A stretch of 64,000 nucleotides of DNA from Microbacterium thalassium (GTDB lineage: Bacteria > Actinomycetota > Actinomycetes > Actinomycetales > Microbacteriaceae). Under the pieces are notes generated by a model. It searched no databases and was not told the origin of the DNA. It was given only the letters and a program-made list of their open reading frames with translations. The position numbers were made by a program, and so were the translations under genes. Below are positions 1 through 9,331 of the stretch, piece by piece. Location of the stretch: positions 620,001-684,000 of the forward strand of contig NZ_JACHML010000001.1 of the NCBI RefSeq assembly GCF_014208045.1, given 5' to 3'. Each line of letters begins with the position of its first letter. Positions within the stretch are counted from its first letter, which is position 1.

Positions 1-126
1 CCCGTTGTCGACCACGATCACCCGCACGCCGGGAATCGCCTGGTCGCGCACGGAATCCAGGCACTCGATCGTGCGCTCGCGCGTGTTGAAGTTCACGACG
101 ATGACGTCGACGGTCGGCCCGGTCAC
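1..126 (-). CDS. Family 2 glycosyltransferase, N-terminal fragment
   Basis: Only the first 42 codons lie in the window; the gene continues past the left edge. The visible peptide has the GT2 opening strand ([20 protein letters not shown]) followed by a second strand ending in VVDNG, the usual nucleotide-sugar binding start of GT-A enzymes. The GTG start at 126-124 overlaps the stop of the upstream acetyltransferase (GTGA), so it is the last visible member of that leftward EPS operon. It probably transfers a sugar to a lipid-linked intermediate in the cytoplasm; donor and acceptor are unknown. Confidence 0.8.
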   Translation of the reverse strand, partial: MTGPTVDVIVVNFNTRERTIECLDSVRDQAIPGVRVIVVDNG

Positions 127-677
127 GCCGCCCCCTGCGCCGCCTCGGCCGCAGCCGCATCCGACCGCCACCCGATGACCTTGGCGGGGACGCCGCCCGC
201 GATGGCGTCCGCCGGGATGTCGCGCGTCACGACCGCGCCGGCGGCGACGATCGCGCCGTCGCCGATCGTGACCCCGGCCAGGACCACGACGTCGGCGCCC
301 AGCCACGTCCCGGCGCCGATCACGATGTCCTGCTCGACCTTCGGCTGGTCCATCGGTGGGACCCCGCGCGCGGTGCCGTAGTTGGAGGCCGTGACGGTCA
401 CGCGCGGCGCCAGCAGCGCCTTCTCGCCGAACGTGATGCGTCCGGTGGCGTTGCCGGCCCAGATCGTCGAGTACTCGCCGATGTGCGTGCCGGCGCCGAT
501 CGTGATCCGCTCCGCGTTGCGGAAGGAGACGTTCGGGGCGAAGGACACGTTCGCCCCGCGGGTGAGACGGCGCACCTGCGAGACGTGGGCGTAGCCGTAG
601 AAGTGCAGGATCCGCAGTCCGTGCAGGTAGACGCGCGGGTCGATCAGCGACCCGACGGCGTGCAGCACGCGCTTCAT
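123..677 (-). CDS. Hexapeptide-repeat acyltransferase (EPS O-acetylation)
   Basis: A 184-residue protein with a left-handed beta-helix made of [LIV]-G-x4 hexapeptides, for example [19 protein letters not shown], ending in the GVPAKVIG signature of the LacA/WbbJ/NodL acetyltransferases. Such enzymes act as trimers and move acetyl from acetyl-CoA to a sugar hydroxyl. The ATG at 677 overlaps the stop of the upstream acyltransferase (ATGA), and its own stop overlaps the next glycosyltransferase. Context suggests it decorates an EPS repeat unit or its precursor; the acetylated position cannot be read from sequence. Confidence 0.85.
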   Translation of the reverse strand: MKRVLHAVGSLIDPRVYLHGLRILHFYGYAHVSQVRRLTRGANVSFAPNVSFRNAERITIGAGTHIGEYSTIWAGNATGRITFGEKALLAPRVTVTASNYGTARGVPPMDQPKVEQDIVIGAGTWLGADVVVLAGVTIGDGAIVAAGAVVTRDIPADAIAGGVPAKVIGWRSDAAAAEAAQGAA

Positions 678-2008
678 GCGGCCTCCTGCCGATCGGAGCC
701 GTCGACCGCGTCCGCCCGCGCCGGCGCCGCGGCGTCGGCCAGATCCGCGCGGATGCGACCGGCCATCGCGTCGACGTCGAACTCGAGCCGTGAGGCGATC
801 GTCGTGTAGAGCGTTCCGTCGTACACCGTCCCCAGCACCGAGATCTCGCTGCGAGGATCCCCGGCGGGGAGGAACGCGATGCGCGTCACACGGGCGTCGC
901 CGAACCACAGCGGCCGGTCGGACAGCTGCATGAGCGTCGCGTAGCCCACCATGCGCCCGCGCGGCGTGTCGGGTTCGCCCTCCCCGCGCACGATCGCCCG
1001 CACCGTCTCGCGGATGCCCGCCACGCGGTCGGCGAGCCCCGCACCGGGAGCGGTGTGCACGCGGGCCATCGAGATGTGGTTGCGGGAGTCGCCCCCCGCA
1101 CCCCGCCGACGACGCGAGACCGGCACCATCAGGTCGATGCCGCGCTCGTCGTCGTCCACGGCGCGCGTGGCCGCGGCCACGAGCAGGTCGGTGAGCGAGC
1201 CGCGCAGCCGCGCCGCGTCGCGGGCCGCGCGCGACGCGTCGACCTCGAACATCGCCGTCCGCGTGGCGGGCAGCATCCGGTCGCGCATTCCCGTGCGCCG
1301 GATCCAGTGCTCCTTGAGCGGGCGGATGCAGCGGCCGCCGGCGCGGCGGACCCGCTTGACGAACGGCTTCCGCCAGTACTCGTGCCAGGCGGCCGCCGGC
1401 GTGGGGTTCGCCGCGAGGAAGCGGCGCAGCGCGACGACGGGGATCGCCAGCGACGTCCGCGGCGGGCGCCCCGGGTGCGGCAGCGCCGCCGAGTGATCCG
1501 GCGTCTGCGGCTCCGGCCTCGTCACGCGCTTGATGACGCTGAACCCCCACTCGCCGTCGCCGACGACGTGGTGCATCCGGGCCCCGAGGGCGATCTCGCC
1601 CGTGTCGAGCACCGTGAACCGCACGTCCCACAGGGGCCGGTCCTGCGGCAGGGGCGGTCTGCCGAACCCGGCGAGCGCGGGCACGGTCTCGCCCGTGAGC
1701 GGTGTCGGAGAGTCGTCGAAGGTCACGTGGTCGCGCAGGTCGAAGTGCTCGTCGGGCACCCAGGCGGGCGTGGTGATCCCCAGGGGCGCGTGCATGAGCC
1801 GCATCGAGAACTCCGGCACCCGCCCGAGCGAGGACCGCAGCTGGGCGTGGATCCGCTCGCGGTCGATGGTGCCGTCGGGGCGCAGGAACGGCGCCCCGTC
1901 CATCACGATGACCGCGCCGATGTGCATGGCCTCGTACACGATGCTGTCGACGATCTTCTGCTCGTCGAGCGTGCGGATCAGCTCGACCCTGACGGGCGGT
2001 CGCGTCAT
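674..2008 (-). CDS. WS/DGAT-family acyltransferase inside the EPS operon
   Basis: A 444-residue protein of the wax ester synthase/diacylglycerol acyltransferase fold. Visible family marks are the PLW motif (RPLWDVRF, about residue 125), the catalytic HHxxxDG motif as HHVVGDG (H146-G152), and a later VPVSRR segment; the usual ND motif reads TDLLVAA, a deviation. Family members join acyl-CoA to long alcohols or glycerides; related PapA enzymes acylate sugars. The start ATG at 2008 overlaps the upstream glycosyltransferase stop and the stop overlaps the acetyltransferase start. Tight coupling to sugar enzymes suggests acylation of a polysaccharide or glycolipid rather than storage-lipid synthesis; that is inference. 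Confidence 0.8.
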   Translation of the reverse strand: MTRPPVRVELIRTLDEQKIVDSIVYEAMHIGAVIVMDGAPFLRPDGTIDRERIHAQLRSSLGRVPEFSMRLMHAPLGITTPAWVPDEHFDLRDHVTFDDSPTPLTGETVPALAGFGRPPLPQDRPLWDVRFTVLDTGEIALGARMHHVVGDGEWGFSVIKRVTRPEPQTPDHSAALPHPGRPPRTSLAIPVVALRRFLAANPTPAAAWHEYWRKPFVKRVRRAGGRCIRPLKEHWIRRTGMRDRMLPATRTAMFEVDASRAARDAARLRGSLTDLLVAAATRAVDDDERGIDLMVPVSRRRRGAGGDSRNHISMARVHTAPGAGLADRVAGIRETVRAIVRGEGEPDTPRGRMVGYATLMQLSDRPLWFGDARVTRIAFLPAGDPRSEISVLGTVYDGTLYTTIASRLEFDVDAMAGRIRADLADAAAPARADAVDGSDRQEAA

Positions 2009-2925
2009 GAGACGACTCCTTCGGCTCGCAGCACGGGAACGCGCTGGGGGGACCAGGGAGGGACGAACCGCTCGCCCACGAGCGGTATCCGCCGGACGTC
2101 GATGACGCCGCTGATCAGCCCCTGCACCATCGCGCGCTCGTGGGCGGCCGAGCCCCCGCGGCGGCGGGACCGGGCGATGCGCGCGGCCGTCCGGCGGGTG
2201 AGCGTCCACCCCATGCGGATGCCGAAGACGGGGTCCAGACGCAGCCACTTGCCGACGAGCGCCCCCAGGCCGAGGCCGTATCCGCGGTGCAGGTCGACGT
2301 ACGCATCGCCGACGCGCGTGTTGGCGTGCAGGACGACGCACTTGCCGTCGTGGACCACGTCCGGCCCGGCGCGGAGGATGCGGATGAAGATGTCGAGGTC
2401 CTCGGCTCCCGCGTGCTTCTGACCCGCACCCATCAGGTCGTCGAAGCCCCCCAGCCGCAGCAGCACCTCACGGCGGAAGGCCATCACGGCGCCGTGCCCC
2501 GCATCCAGACCGCTCAGCGGCGTCGTGTACCGGGCGGGCCGGGAGTAGGGAGCGTCGGCGGTGAGCGTGTGGTCGAGCATGCGCCCCGTCGCGGCGGCCA
2601 CGCCGGGGTCCTCGAAGCAGGCGAGCAGTCGCTCGATCCAGCCGACGGTCGGGCGGCAGTCGTCGTCGGTGAACACCACGAGCGGGCGCGCCGCCGACGT
2701 GATGCCCGCGTTCCGGGCGACCGAGAGCCCCTTGCCGGCGCGCACGTAAGCCACCCCGGCGGCCTCGGCCACCCGTCGCGTGTCGTCCGTGTCGCTCGCG
2801 CTGTCGACGACCAGCACCTCGGCTTCGGGCGGCGAGGCCGCGGCGATCGCGGACAGGGCCTCGGTCAGCATGGCCGCGCGGTTGCGGGTGCACACGATGA
2901 TGGTGATGTCAGACGGCTGCGGCAT
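2005..2925 (-). CDS. Family 2 glycosyltransferase
   Basis: A 306-residue GT-A enzyme. It starts with the strand [10 protein letters not shown], shows a second strand [12 protein letters not shown], a [11 protein letters not shown] segment and the metal-binding acidic triad DDD (residues 87-89), followed by a W-rich acceptor region. No membrane segment is evident, so it is a soluble or peripheral enzyme on the inner face of the membrane. It overlaps the upstream GT4 gene by 17 bp and the following acyltransferase by 4 bp. The sugar donor is unknown. Confidence 0.88.
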   Translation of the reverse strand: MPQPSDITIIVCTRNRAAMLTEALSAIAAASPPEAEVLVVDSASDTDDTRRVAEAAGVAYVRAGKGLSVARNAGITSAARPLVVFTDDDCRPTVGWIERLLACFEDPGVAAATGRMLDHTLTADAPYSRPARYTTPLSGLDAGHGAVMAFRREVLLRLGGFDDLMGAGQKHAGAEDLDIFIRILRAGPDVVHDGKCVVLHANTRVGDAYVDLHRGYGLGLGALVGKWLRLDPVFGIRMGWTLTRRTAARIARSRRRGGSAAHERAMVQGLISGVIDVRRIPLVGERFVPPWSPQRVPVLRAEGVVS

Positions 2926-4078
2926 CGCGCGCCCCCGTCCTCTCGACCGCCTGCCGGTAGGCGGCGACGAGCGCCTCGGCCGCGGCGTCCCACGTCAGCT
3001 CGGGCGCGTGCGCGAGCGCGGCGGCGCTCAGGCGCGCGAGCTCCTCGCGGTCGGCGTCCAGCCGGTCGAGCTGCCTCGTGAGCTCGGCGACGTCGCCCGG
3101 CGCGTGCACGAGACCGTGGATGCCGTGGTCGATCACGGCGCCCGCCGCCGACGAGACCAGCGGAACGCAGCCGGCGGCCTGGGCCTCGTACGTCACCAGG
3201 GCGCTGCCCTCTTCGAGCGTGGGCAGCACCATGACGTCGGCGGATGCGAGCGCCGCATCCACGCGGTCGCTGAAGCCGACGACCTCCACGCCGGGGTGGG
3301 CCAGCAGCGGCGCGAGCATGTCGGCGTACCCCGGGAGCATGCGTCCCACGACGAGGAAGGTGCCGCGCTCGGAGGCGGTGGAGTCGGCCCAGGCGCGCAG
3401 CGCGTGATGGAGTCCCTTGCGCGGCTCCGCGAGCCCGACGTAGACGACCCGCAGCGGACGATCCCCGCCGCGCACGCGCGCGAGTCTGGTGCCGGGCCGA
3501 TGGCCGTACCGGTGCCGGAGGATCCGCTCGGGCGCGAAGCCCTCGGCGATGAAGGACTCGGCCACCGGTTCGGACGGGGCGAGGATGCCCGTCACCGCGT
3601 CCCATTCGGCGGTCTCCATCGCCAGGTGCGCGGGGTCCTCGGTGTGCGCGGTGCGATCGGCGGTCAGGCCGAGGCGCGAGATCTCGTCGGCGACCGTGCG
3701 CCAGGCCCGACGGGTGTGGGTGTTCGGAGCCTCCCGCACCGCGGGGATCCCCCGTGCACGAGCGGCCCGCGCGGTGATGCCGGGAGCGAGCGGCCACAGG
3801 TGGACGACATCCACCTGCGTGCGGGCGAGGACGCCCGCGGCGACCCGGTCGTGCCACGCGAAGGCGCGGTCGCGTCCGATCGCCCGGTGCGGGATCCGCA
3901 CGCGCCCGGCAGACAGCGACGCGGTCGCCGAGGCGGCGCCGGGAACGCGGCGGGCGAAGCTGGCTGCGACGAGGTGGACCTCGTGTCCGGCGCGCACGAG
4001 CGAGTCGGCCTGATTCCATGCGGTCCAGCCGATGCCCGGCGCGCCCAGCGCGTGCGGGAATGACATCAGAACCCGCAT
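2909..4078 (-). CDS. Family 4 glycosyltransferase, first gene of leftward EPS operon
   Basis: A 389-residue GT-B enzyme. The N-terminal half begins MRVLMSFPHALGAPG with a glycine-rich loop; the C-terminal half carries the donor-site E-x7-E motif (EEGSALVTYEAQAAG) and the GL motif just after it, typical of GT4 retaining enzymes. It is the first gene of a leftward chain of at least five and starts 287 bp from the divergent Wzz-like gene, so both operons probably share this spacer for promoters. Confidence 0.88.
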   Translation of the reverse strand: MRVLMSFPHALGAPGIGWTAWNQADSLVRAGHEVHLVAASFARRVPGAASATASLSAGRVRIPHRAIGRDRAFAWHDRVAAGVLARTQVDVVHLWPLAPGITARAARARGIPAVREAPNTHTRRAWRTVADEISRLGLTADRTAHTEDPAHLAMETAEWDAVTGILAPSEPVAESFIAEGFAPERILRHRYGHRPGTRLARVRGGDRPLRVVYVGLAEPRKGLHHALRAWADSTASERGTFLVVGRMLPGYADMLAPLLAHPGVEVVGFSDRVDAALASADVMVLPTLEEGSALVTYEAQAAGCVPLVSSAAGAVIDHGIHGLVHAPGDVAELTRQLDRLDADREELARLSAAALAHAPELTWDAAAEALVAAYRQAVERTGARDAAAV

Positions 4079-4365
4079 CCGACCCCCCGGAGGTATGCGG
4101 GACGGGAACGGTCTTCCCGCCCCATCGCTCGACGGTCGAGCCGTCTGAGACCAGGGTGGGTGGCCCGGGGGCCGCGGGGCAACCCCTTCGGCGGGCTCCC
4201 ACCGAAATGTCGCGAGCCCTTAACACTCCGGCAACACAACTTCGGCCGCACGGCCCCAAGATGAAGACGGGGAACGATGCCGGATCGGCTCATTTCCCCT
4301 GTTCAGCGCCACGGCGGCGGATTCATCACCCAGTCGCCCGGGGGGCGGGACAGGGAGAAGAGACA
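4079..4365. promoter_or_regulatory. Divergent EPS promoter region with a hairpin
   Basis: This 287-bp spacer separates two divergent EPS operons and contains no convincing gene. A structured element lies at 4155-4203: an outer stem (4155-4160 with 4198-4203), an inner GCCCG/CGGGC stem, and a GGGG-CAA-CCCC tip. Relative to the rightward transcript it would be a leader hairpin about 160 nt before the Wzz-like start. It matches no riboswitch class I can name. A purine-rich ribosome site (GGGAGAAGAG) precedes the ATG at 4366. Confidence 0.4.
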
Positions 4366-5262
4366 ATGGGCGTACCCAGGTACCTGCAGGTTCTGTGGGA
4401 GAGCAAGTGGCTGCTGCTGGTCGGCGTGCTCGTCGCCGCGGTCGCGGCGTTCTTCGCGGGCTTCGCGATCGTCGACGGCAAGGTGCAGTCACGCGCGGTG
4501 CAGGAGTACACGGCCGAGACCACGCTGCTGGTCTCGAGCCCGTCGAGCGACATGTACCAGGCCGTCATCCCCGGCCAGGCGCTCGTCGAGGGGCAGACGC
4601 TCCCGGAGGAGACCGACCTGACCTCCAAGGCCATCCTGTACGCCTACATCATCAGCGGCACCGACATGCGCGAGCGCGTCGAGACCCAGGTGGGCGCGTT
4701 CAGCGACACCGAGGGACTCACGGCCCTGCGCCGCACGACGCAGCCGGGCGGCGACGAGGCCTTCCCCGGGCGCTACACGCTCCCCATCATCGCGGTGGTC
4801 GGCGGCTCGACGTCGCCCGATCGGGCCGAGGAGATCTCGGACGCGGCCGCCCAGCTGTTCATCGAGGACGTCCTCGCGCAGCAGGACGAGTCGAACATCC
4901 CCAACGGCGATCGCGTCGTGCTCTCGGTGCTCGACACGGCGACCGCCGAGGAGGTCGAGGGCTCCAACCCGGCCATCCCGATCGCGATCACGTTCGTCGG
5001 CGTCTTCCTGCTGTTCGTCGTCGCCGCGTTCATCGTGGCCGGCGCCCGGAGCTCTCGCGCCCGCAAGAAGGCCCTGGCGGCCGAGCAGGCCGACGGCGCC
5101 TCCGAGACGCCGGAGGATGCCGAGGAGGCACGGTCCGACGAGCCCGTCGCCGATTCGGGTGCGACGCGCCGGTCCCGCGCGGCACAGGGCACCTCCGAGG
5201 AGCCGGAGACGACCCCCGACGAGGAATCCACCGTCGAGCACGAACCGTCGTACACGCCCTGA
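4366..5262 (+). CDS. Wzz/YveK-like polysaccharide chain-length protein
   Basis: A 298-residue membrane protein with a transmembrane helix near residues 16-36, an external domain of about 165 residues, a second helix near 202-224, and a charged, Glu/Ala-rich cytoplasmic tail. This two-helix layout with both ends inside is that of chain-length determinant proteins (Wzz, YveK/CapA), which set polymer length together with Wzy. No tyrosine-kinase domain is fused. The ATG has a good Shine-Dalgarno site. It leads the rightward EPS operon, with the Wzy-like gene 12 bp downstream. Confidence 0.75.
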   Translation: MGVPRYLQVLWESKWLLLVGVLVAAVAAFFAGFAIVDGKVQSRAVQEYTAETTLLVSSPSSDMYQAVIPGQALVEGQTLPEETDLTSKAILYAYIISGTDMRERVETQVGAFSDTEGLTALRRTTQPGGDEAFPGRYTLPIIAVVGGSTSPDRAEEISDAAAQLFIEDVLAQQDESNIPNGDRVVLSVLDTATAEEVEGSNPAIPIAITFVGVFLLFVVAAFIVAGARSSRARKKALAAEQADGASETPEDAEEARSDEPVADSGATRRSRAAQGTSEEPETTPDEESTVEHEPSYTP

Positions 5263-5274
5263 TCGGCTCGGATC

Positions 5275-6864
5275 GTGACCCACCTGGCTCCGATCGACTC
5301 CGACGCGACGCCGTCCGCGGCGACCGGTGACGAGACCGCCCCGGCACGCACCGGCGTGCGCCAGCTGATCGCCGGCGCCATCGTCGCCGTGATCGCCGTG
5401 GCGTCGGTGCTGCTGCTCCCCCCGCTCATCGCCGGGGCGGTGCTGCTCACCGTGGCCCTGCTGTACCTGGCGCGCCGGCTGGTGTTCTCGTGGATCGGCG
5501 GACTGACGATCCTCGTGGCGGTCGTCATGTTCATCCCGGTGCGGCGGTACTCGCTGCCGATCCCCCTCCCGTTCGCGCTCGAGCCGTACCGCGTGGTGCT
5601 GATCCTGCTTCTGATCGCGGTCCTGGGCGCCCTCGTCCTGGACCGCACGCGGCGCTGGCAGCCCGTGGCGTTCGGGTGGCCCATCGGGATCTTCGTGGGG
5701 ACCCTGATGCTGTCGGTCATCGTCAACGGCACCAGCCTGGTCGAACAGAACCTCGCCTCGACGGCGGTCGGCGCGCTCGTGAACTACGGCATCCTCCTGT
5801 CGACCTTCTACATCGTGCGGCAGCTCGTCACGACCGAGCGCATCGTGATGGGCCTGCTCACCGGTCTCGTCTGGTCGGGCGTCATCGTGGCGATCCTGGC
5901 GACCTTCGAGCGGGCCACGCGCGTGAACGTGTTCTGGCGGCTCTCGACGTTCCTGCCGCTGGACCTGCTCACCGACGAGAGCGCCGCGTTCCGCGCCGGC
6001 GGCTACCGCTCGTACGCCTCGGCCCAGCATCCGATCGCGCTGTCGGTGATGCTGTGCATGCTCATTCCGATCGCCATCTACCTCGCCCGCTACGGTGCGC
6101 GACCGGTCAACGACATCAACCGCCGCATCGCCTACGGCGGCGCCGTGGTCTTCCTGCTGCTCGGCGTCCTGTCGGCGGTCTCCCGCACCGCCGTCGTGGT
6201 GCTGGCCGTGATGGTGCTCCTCGCCCTCATCCTGCGCCCGATGCTCGGGGTCACCCTCATCGCCCTCGGACTGCCGGCGCTGGTGGCCGGGTACCTGATC
6301 CTGCCCAAGGTCTTCGACACCCTGATCGGGTCGTTCCTCGACGTGGACTCGCTCATCGCGTCGCAGAAGACCTCGGCCGGGTGGGGCGGGGCCGGTCGCC
6401 TGGCGGACCTGGAACCGGCCATGGCGCTGGCCCGGCAGCATCCGTTCTTCGGGACCGGCGTCGGAAGCCGCATCGTCATCGGCGACGACGCCAACGCGTT
6501 CATCCTCGACAACCAGGTGCTGGGCACGCTGCTGGAGGCGGGCGCGGTCGGCGTGATCGGCCTCGCCGTCCTCGTCCTCACCCCGCCGATCATGCTGCTC
6601 AGATACGCCTTCACGACGGCGCGGCACGCGCCGCGCTATGCGATGCTCGCGTTCACGCTCTCGGTGTCGATGGCCGGGTACATCGCGGCGCTGTTCTTCT
6701 ACGACGCGTTCGGCTTCTATCAGACCTTCTTCGTCCTGATGTTCCTCTTCGCCTGCGGCGCGTGGCTGCTGACGGCGAGCCCGCCCGCGATCGCCGCCCG
6801 CGACGGCGCGCCGGTCGCGACGGAGGGGACGGCGGACCCGGTCGCCGCGGAGAGTCCCTCGTGA
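5275..6864 (+). CDS. Wzy-like O-antigen/EPS polymerase or ligase
   Basis: A 529-residue integral membrane protein with about ten to twelve predicted helices and a larger external loop in the second half (around residues 345-400), the layout of the Wzy/WaaL family. These enzymes join lipid-linked repeat units on the outer face of the membrane. The starting GTG at 5275 lacks a strong ribosome site; translation may be partly coupled to the Wzz-like gene 12 bp upstream. The stop overlaps the next GTG start. Polymerase versus ligase cannot be told from sequence, but the adjacent Wzz and Wzx favour a polymerase. Confidence 0.75.
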   Translation: MTHLAPIDSDATPSAATGDETAPARTGVRQLIAGAIVAVIAVASVLLLPPLIAGAVLLTVALLYLARRLVFSWIGGLTILVAVVMFIPVRRYSLPIPLPFALEPYRVVLILLLIAVLGALVLDRTRRWQPVAFGWPIGIFVGTLMLSVIVNGTSLVEQNLASTAVGALVNYGILLSTFYIVRQLVTTERIVMGLLTGLVWSGVIVAILATFERATRVNVFWRLSTFLPLDLLTDESAAFRAGGYRSYASAQHPIALSVMLCMLIPIAIYLARYGARPVNDINRRIAYGGAVVFLLLGVLSAVSRTAVVVLAVMVLLALILRPMLGVTLIALGLPALVAGYLILPKVFDTLIGSFLDVDSLIASQKTSAGWGGAGRLADLEPAMALARQHPFFGTGVGSRIVIGDDANAFILDNQVLGTLLEAGAVGVIGLAVLVLTPPIMLLRYAFTTARHAPRYAMLAFTLSVSMAGYIAALFFYDAFGFYQTFFVLMFLFACGAWLLTASPPAIAARDGAPVATEGTADPVAAESPS

Positions 6865-7715
6865 CGCGGATGAGCGTGATCGTCCCCGCCCACGACGAGG
6901 GCGCGCTCGTGCGCACCACCCTCGAGCGGATGCTGGCCGAGGCGGCACCCGGCGAGTTCGAGGTCGTGGTGGTGGCCAACGGCTGCTCCGACGACACCGC
7001 GGCCCAGGCTCGCGCCGTCCCGGGGGTCGAGGTCGTGGAGATCGACCGCGCGTCGAAGATCGCCGCGCTCAACGCCGGCGACGCCGTCGCCACCGTCCTT
7101 CCCCGCGCGTACGTGGACTCCGACGTCGCGATCGACACCGCCGCCCTGCGGGCGCTGGCCGACGCGCTGTCGTCCCCGTCGCCGGCGCGCGCCGCCGCGC
7201 CCGCGCTGCGGATCGACAGCTCGCGCAGCAGCGCGGCGGTGCGCGCCTACTACCGGATCTGGGCCCTGTCGGACTACCGGGCGAGCGGGCACATCGGCTC
7301 CGGGGTCTACGCCGTCAACGCCGAAGGGCGCGCTCGGTGGGAGGCGTTCCCGGACGTGATCGCGGACGACCGGTTCGTCCAGCAGCGCTTCCTCCCCGAC
7401 GAGCGGCTCACGCTCCCCGGGCATTCGTTCACCGTCGCGGCGTCCCGCGACATGGGCTCCCACATCCGTCGGGGCGTGCGGATCGAGCGCGGCAACCGCG
7501 CGCTTCCCGCCCAGGTCCAGCTGGCCGGCCAGGATCCGGCGGCGGTGCGGTACGCGCGCCTGCTGCGCCGCGTCGGCGCCCGCCCGTCGCTGTGGCCGAG
7601 CCTGCCCGCGTACGTCTACGGCTTCGGCATGGTGCAGCTCAAGGCGCGTGCGGAGCGCCGGAGCCCGGTGTCGTGGGCGCGCGACGACAGTCTGCGATCG
7701 GCGGCGAGGGCATGA
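6861..7715 (+). CDS. Family 2 glycosyltransferase
   Basis: A 284-residue GT-A enzyme with the opening strand MSVIVPAHDEGALVRTTL, a VVVANGCSDDT segment and the acidic motif VDSDVAID (about residues 91-98) in place of the commoner DDD. GTG at 6861 overlaps the Wzy stop (GTGA); an ATG three codons later (6870) is a possible alternative start. It overlaps the flippase gene by 4 bp, so the four genes of this stretch are likely translated as one coupled unit. Donor and acceptor are unknown. Confidence 0.85.
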   Translation: MTRMSVIVPAHDEGALVRTTLERMLAEAAPGEFEVVVVANGCSDDTAAQARAVPGVEVVEIDRASKIAALNAGDAVATVLPRAYVDSDVAIDTAALRALADALSSPSPARAAAPALRIDSSRSSAAVRAYYRIWALSDYRASGHIGSGVYAVNAEGRARWEAFPDVIADDRFVQQRFLPDERLTLPGHSFTVAASRDMGSHIRRGVRIERGNRALPAQVQLAGQDPAAVRYARLLRRVGARPSLWPSLPAYVYGFGMVQLKARAERRSPVSWARDDSLRSAARA

Positions 7716-9331
7716 ACACGGTTCCGTCGAATCTCAGCCACCGCGCCTCGCGCGGTGCGGCCGTGACCGCCGGCGGACTGTGGCTGAAGACGCTCATCCA
7801 GCTCGCCTCGACGATGATCCTCGCGCGTCTGCTGGAGCCGAGCGACTTCGGTCTCGTCGCGATGATCATGGCGATCGTCGGCGTCGCCGACCTCGTGCGC
7901 GACTTCGGACTGACCGGCGCGATCGTCCAGTCGCGCAACCTCAGCGACCGGCAGTGGTCGAGCCTGCTGTGGTTCTCGACACTGCTCGGCACGGTGCTCA
8001 TGATCGCGGTCGCCGCCGCCGCGCCGCTCATCGCCGTGCTCTACGGCGAGCCCCGGCTGGTCGTCCTCACGCTCGCCATCGCGCCGACGCTTCTGGCCAA
8101 CGGTCTCGCCATGCCCATGCAGGCAGCCGTCCAGCGCCGCCTCGAGTTCGGCACGCTCGCGATGATCGACGTCGTCGCGATGGGCGTCGGCGTGGTGCTC
8201 TCGATCGTCACGGCGTGGATCGGCTGGGGGGTCTGGTCGCTCGTCGTGCTGGCCGGCGCCGGGCAGGTGTACCGGCTGATCGCGCTCTGGATCGCCGCGA
8301 AGCCGCGCTTCGGACCGCCGCGCATCAGCCGCGACATCCGCCCGTTCGTCAGCACCGGCGGCAGCATCTTCGGCGTCCAGCTTCTCAACTACGCCGCGCG
8401 CAATCTCGACAACGTCATCATCGGTCAGCAGCTCGGTTCCGCCGCCCTGGGTCAGTACTCCCGCGCCTATGCGCTGTTCCTGCTGCCGCAGCAGCAGCTG
8501 ACCGCGCCGCTCGGACGCGTCGCGCTCCCCGTCCTGTCCCGGCTGCAGGACGACGGCGAGCGATACCGCCGCTACGTGCGCAACGCCCTCGCCGTGATCG
8601 GCTACCTGGCCCTGCCGGCGTATGCCATCGCCGCCGCCGTCGCGCAGCCGCTCATGTTCGTCCTCCTCGGGCCCGGATGGAGCGCGGCGGCGGACGTCTT
8701 CGCGCTGCTGGCCATCGCCGGCGTCGCGCAGGCGGTCGGGAACGTGCAGGGGTGGCTGTACATCAGCCTGGGCCGCGCTCACCGCCAGCTCGTCTACTAC
8801 CTCGTGACCAGGCCCATCGTCATCGCGTCGTTCTTCGTGGGCATCGCCTGGAACGGCATGAACGGGCTCGCCCTGCTCTACGGTCTGGTCACCGCGACGC
8901 TGCTCGTGCCCGGCTTCGCCGTCGCGATCCGCGGGACGTTCCTGCGCGGCTGGACCGACATCGCCGCGCCGCTGGTTCGTCCCGCGCTGGTCGCCGCCCT
9001 GTCGTTCGGGGCGGCCTACGCCACGGCCCTGTGGACCGCGGGGCTCCCCGAGCTGGTCCAGGTGATCGCCGGCGGCCTCGCCGGCGCCGCGGTGCTCGCC
9101 GCCGCGGCGATCCTCCCGGTCTACCGGCGCGACTACGCGATGATGCTCGACTTCGTCCGCAAGGCGCGCAAGCCGCGCGGCGGCGAACCCGCCAAGGCTC
9201 CTGGCTCCGACCTCCCGGTCGACGCGCCGGCGGCCGCCCTCGGGGTCGACGAGCCGTCGCAGGCCGAGATCGAGACGGCTGAGAGCGTCGCGCGTGAGAA
9301 CGAGTCGCGCCACGAGGAGGAACGACGATGA
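7712..9331 (+). CDS. Wzx-like polysaccharide flippase (MOP superfamily)
   Basis: A 539-residue membrane protein with about 12-14 helices. The N-terminus (AAVTAGGLWLKTLIQLASTM, then LARLLEPSDFGLVAM) is typical of the oligosaccharide flippases WzxC/TuaB, which move undecaprenyl-linked repeat units across the membrane. The C-terminal 60 residues are a hydrophilic Ala/Pro/Glu tail. It follows the Wzy-like and glycosyltransferase genes in a Wzx/Wzy-dependent locus and overlaps the next lipoprotein gene by 4 bp. Confidence 0.85.
   Translation: MNTVPSNLSHRASRGAAVTAGGLWLKTLIQLASTMILARLLEPSDFGLVAMIMAIVGVADLVRDFGLTGAIVQSRNLSDRQWSSLLWFSTLLGTVLMIAVAAAAPLIAVLYGEPRLVVLTLAIAPTLLANGLAMPMQAAVQRRLEFGTLAMIDVVAMGVGVVLSIVTAWIGWGVWSLVVLAGAGQVYRLIALWIAAKPRFGPPRISRDIRPFVSTGGSIFGVQLLNYAARNLDNVIIGQQLGSAALGQYSRAYALFLLPQQQLTAPLGRVALPVLSRLQDDGERYRRYVRNALAVIGYLALPAYAIAAAVAQPLMFVLLGPGWSAAADVFALLAIAGVAQAVGNVQGWLYISLGRAHRQLVYYLVTRPIVIASFFVGIAWNGMNGLALLYGLVTATLLVPGFAVAIRGTFLRGWTDIAAPLVRPALVAALSFGAAYATALWTAGLPELVQVIAGGLAGAAVLAAAAILPVYRRDYAMMLDFVRKARKPRGGEPAKAPGSDLPVDAPAAALGVDEPSQAEIETAESVARENESRHEEERR

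Noticed and set aside
1055..2422. A 455-codon open frame on the plus strand
   Set aside because: Antisense shadow of the acyltransferase and GT2 genes; composition is Arg/His/Val-rich with no fold.
4155..4203. A c-di-GMP or c-di-AMP riboswitch upstream of the EPS operon
   Set aside because: A stretch GGGGCAACCCC looks superficially similar, but the conserved cores of those riboswitches are not present.
4489..6948. An 819-codon open frame on the minus strand
   Set aside because: It is the mirror of the Wzz- and Wzy-like genes, with His/Gln/Arg/Glu-rich low-complexity sequence typical of antisense frames at high GC, and no domain.
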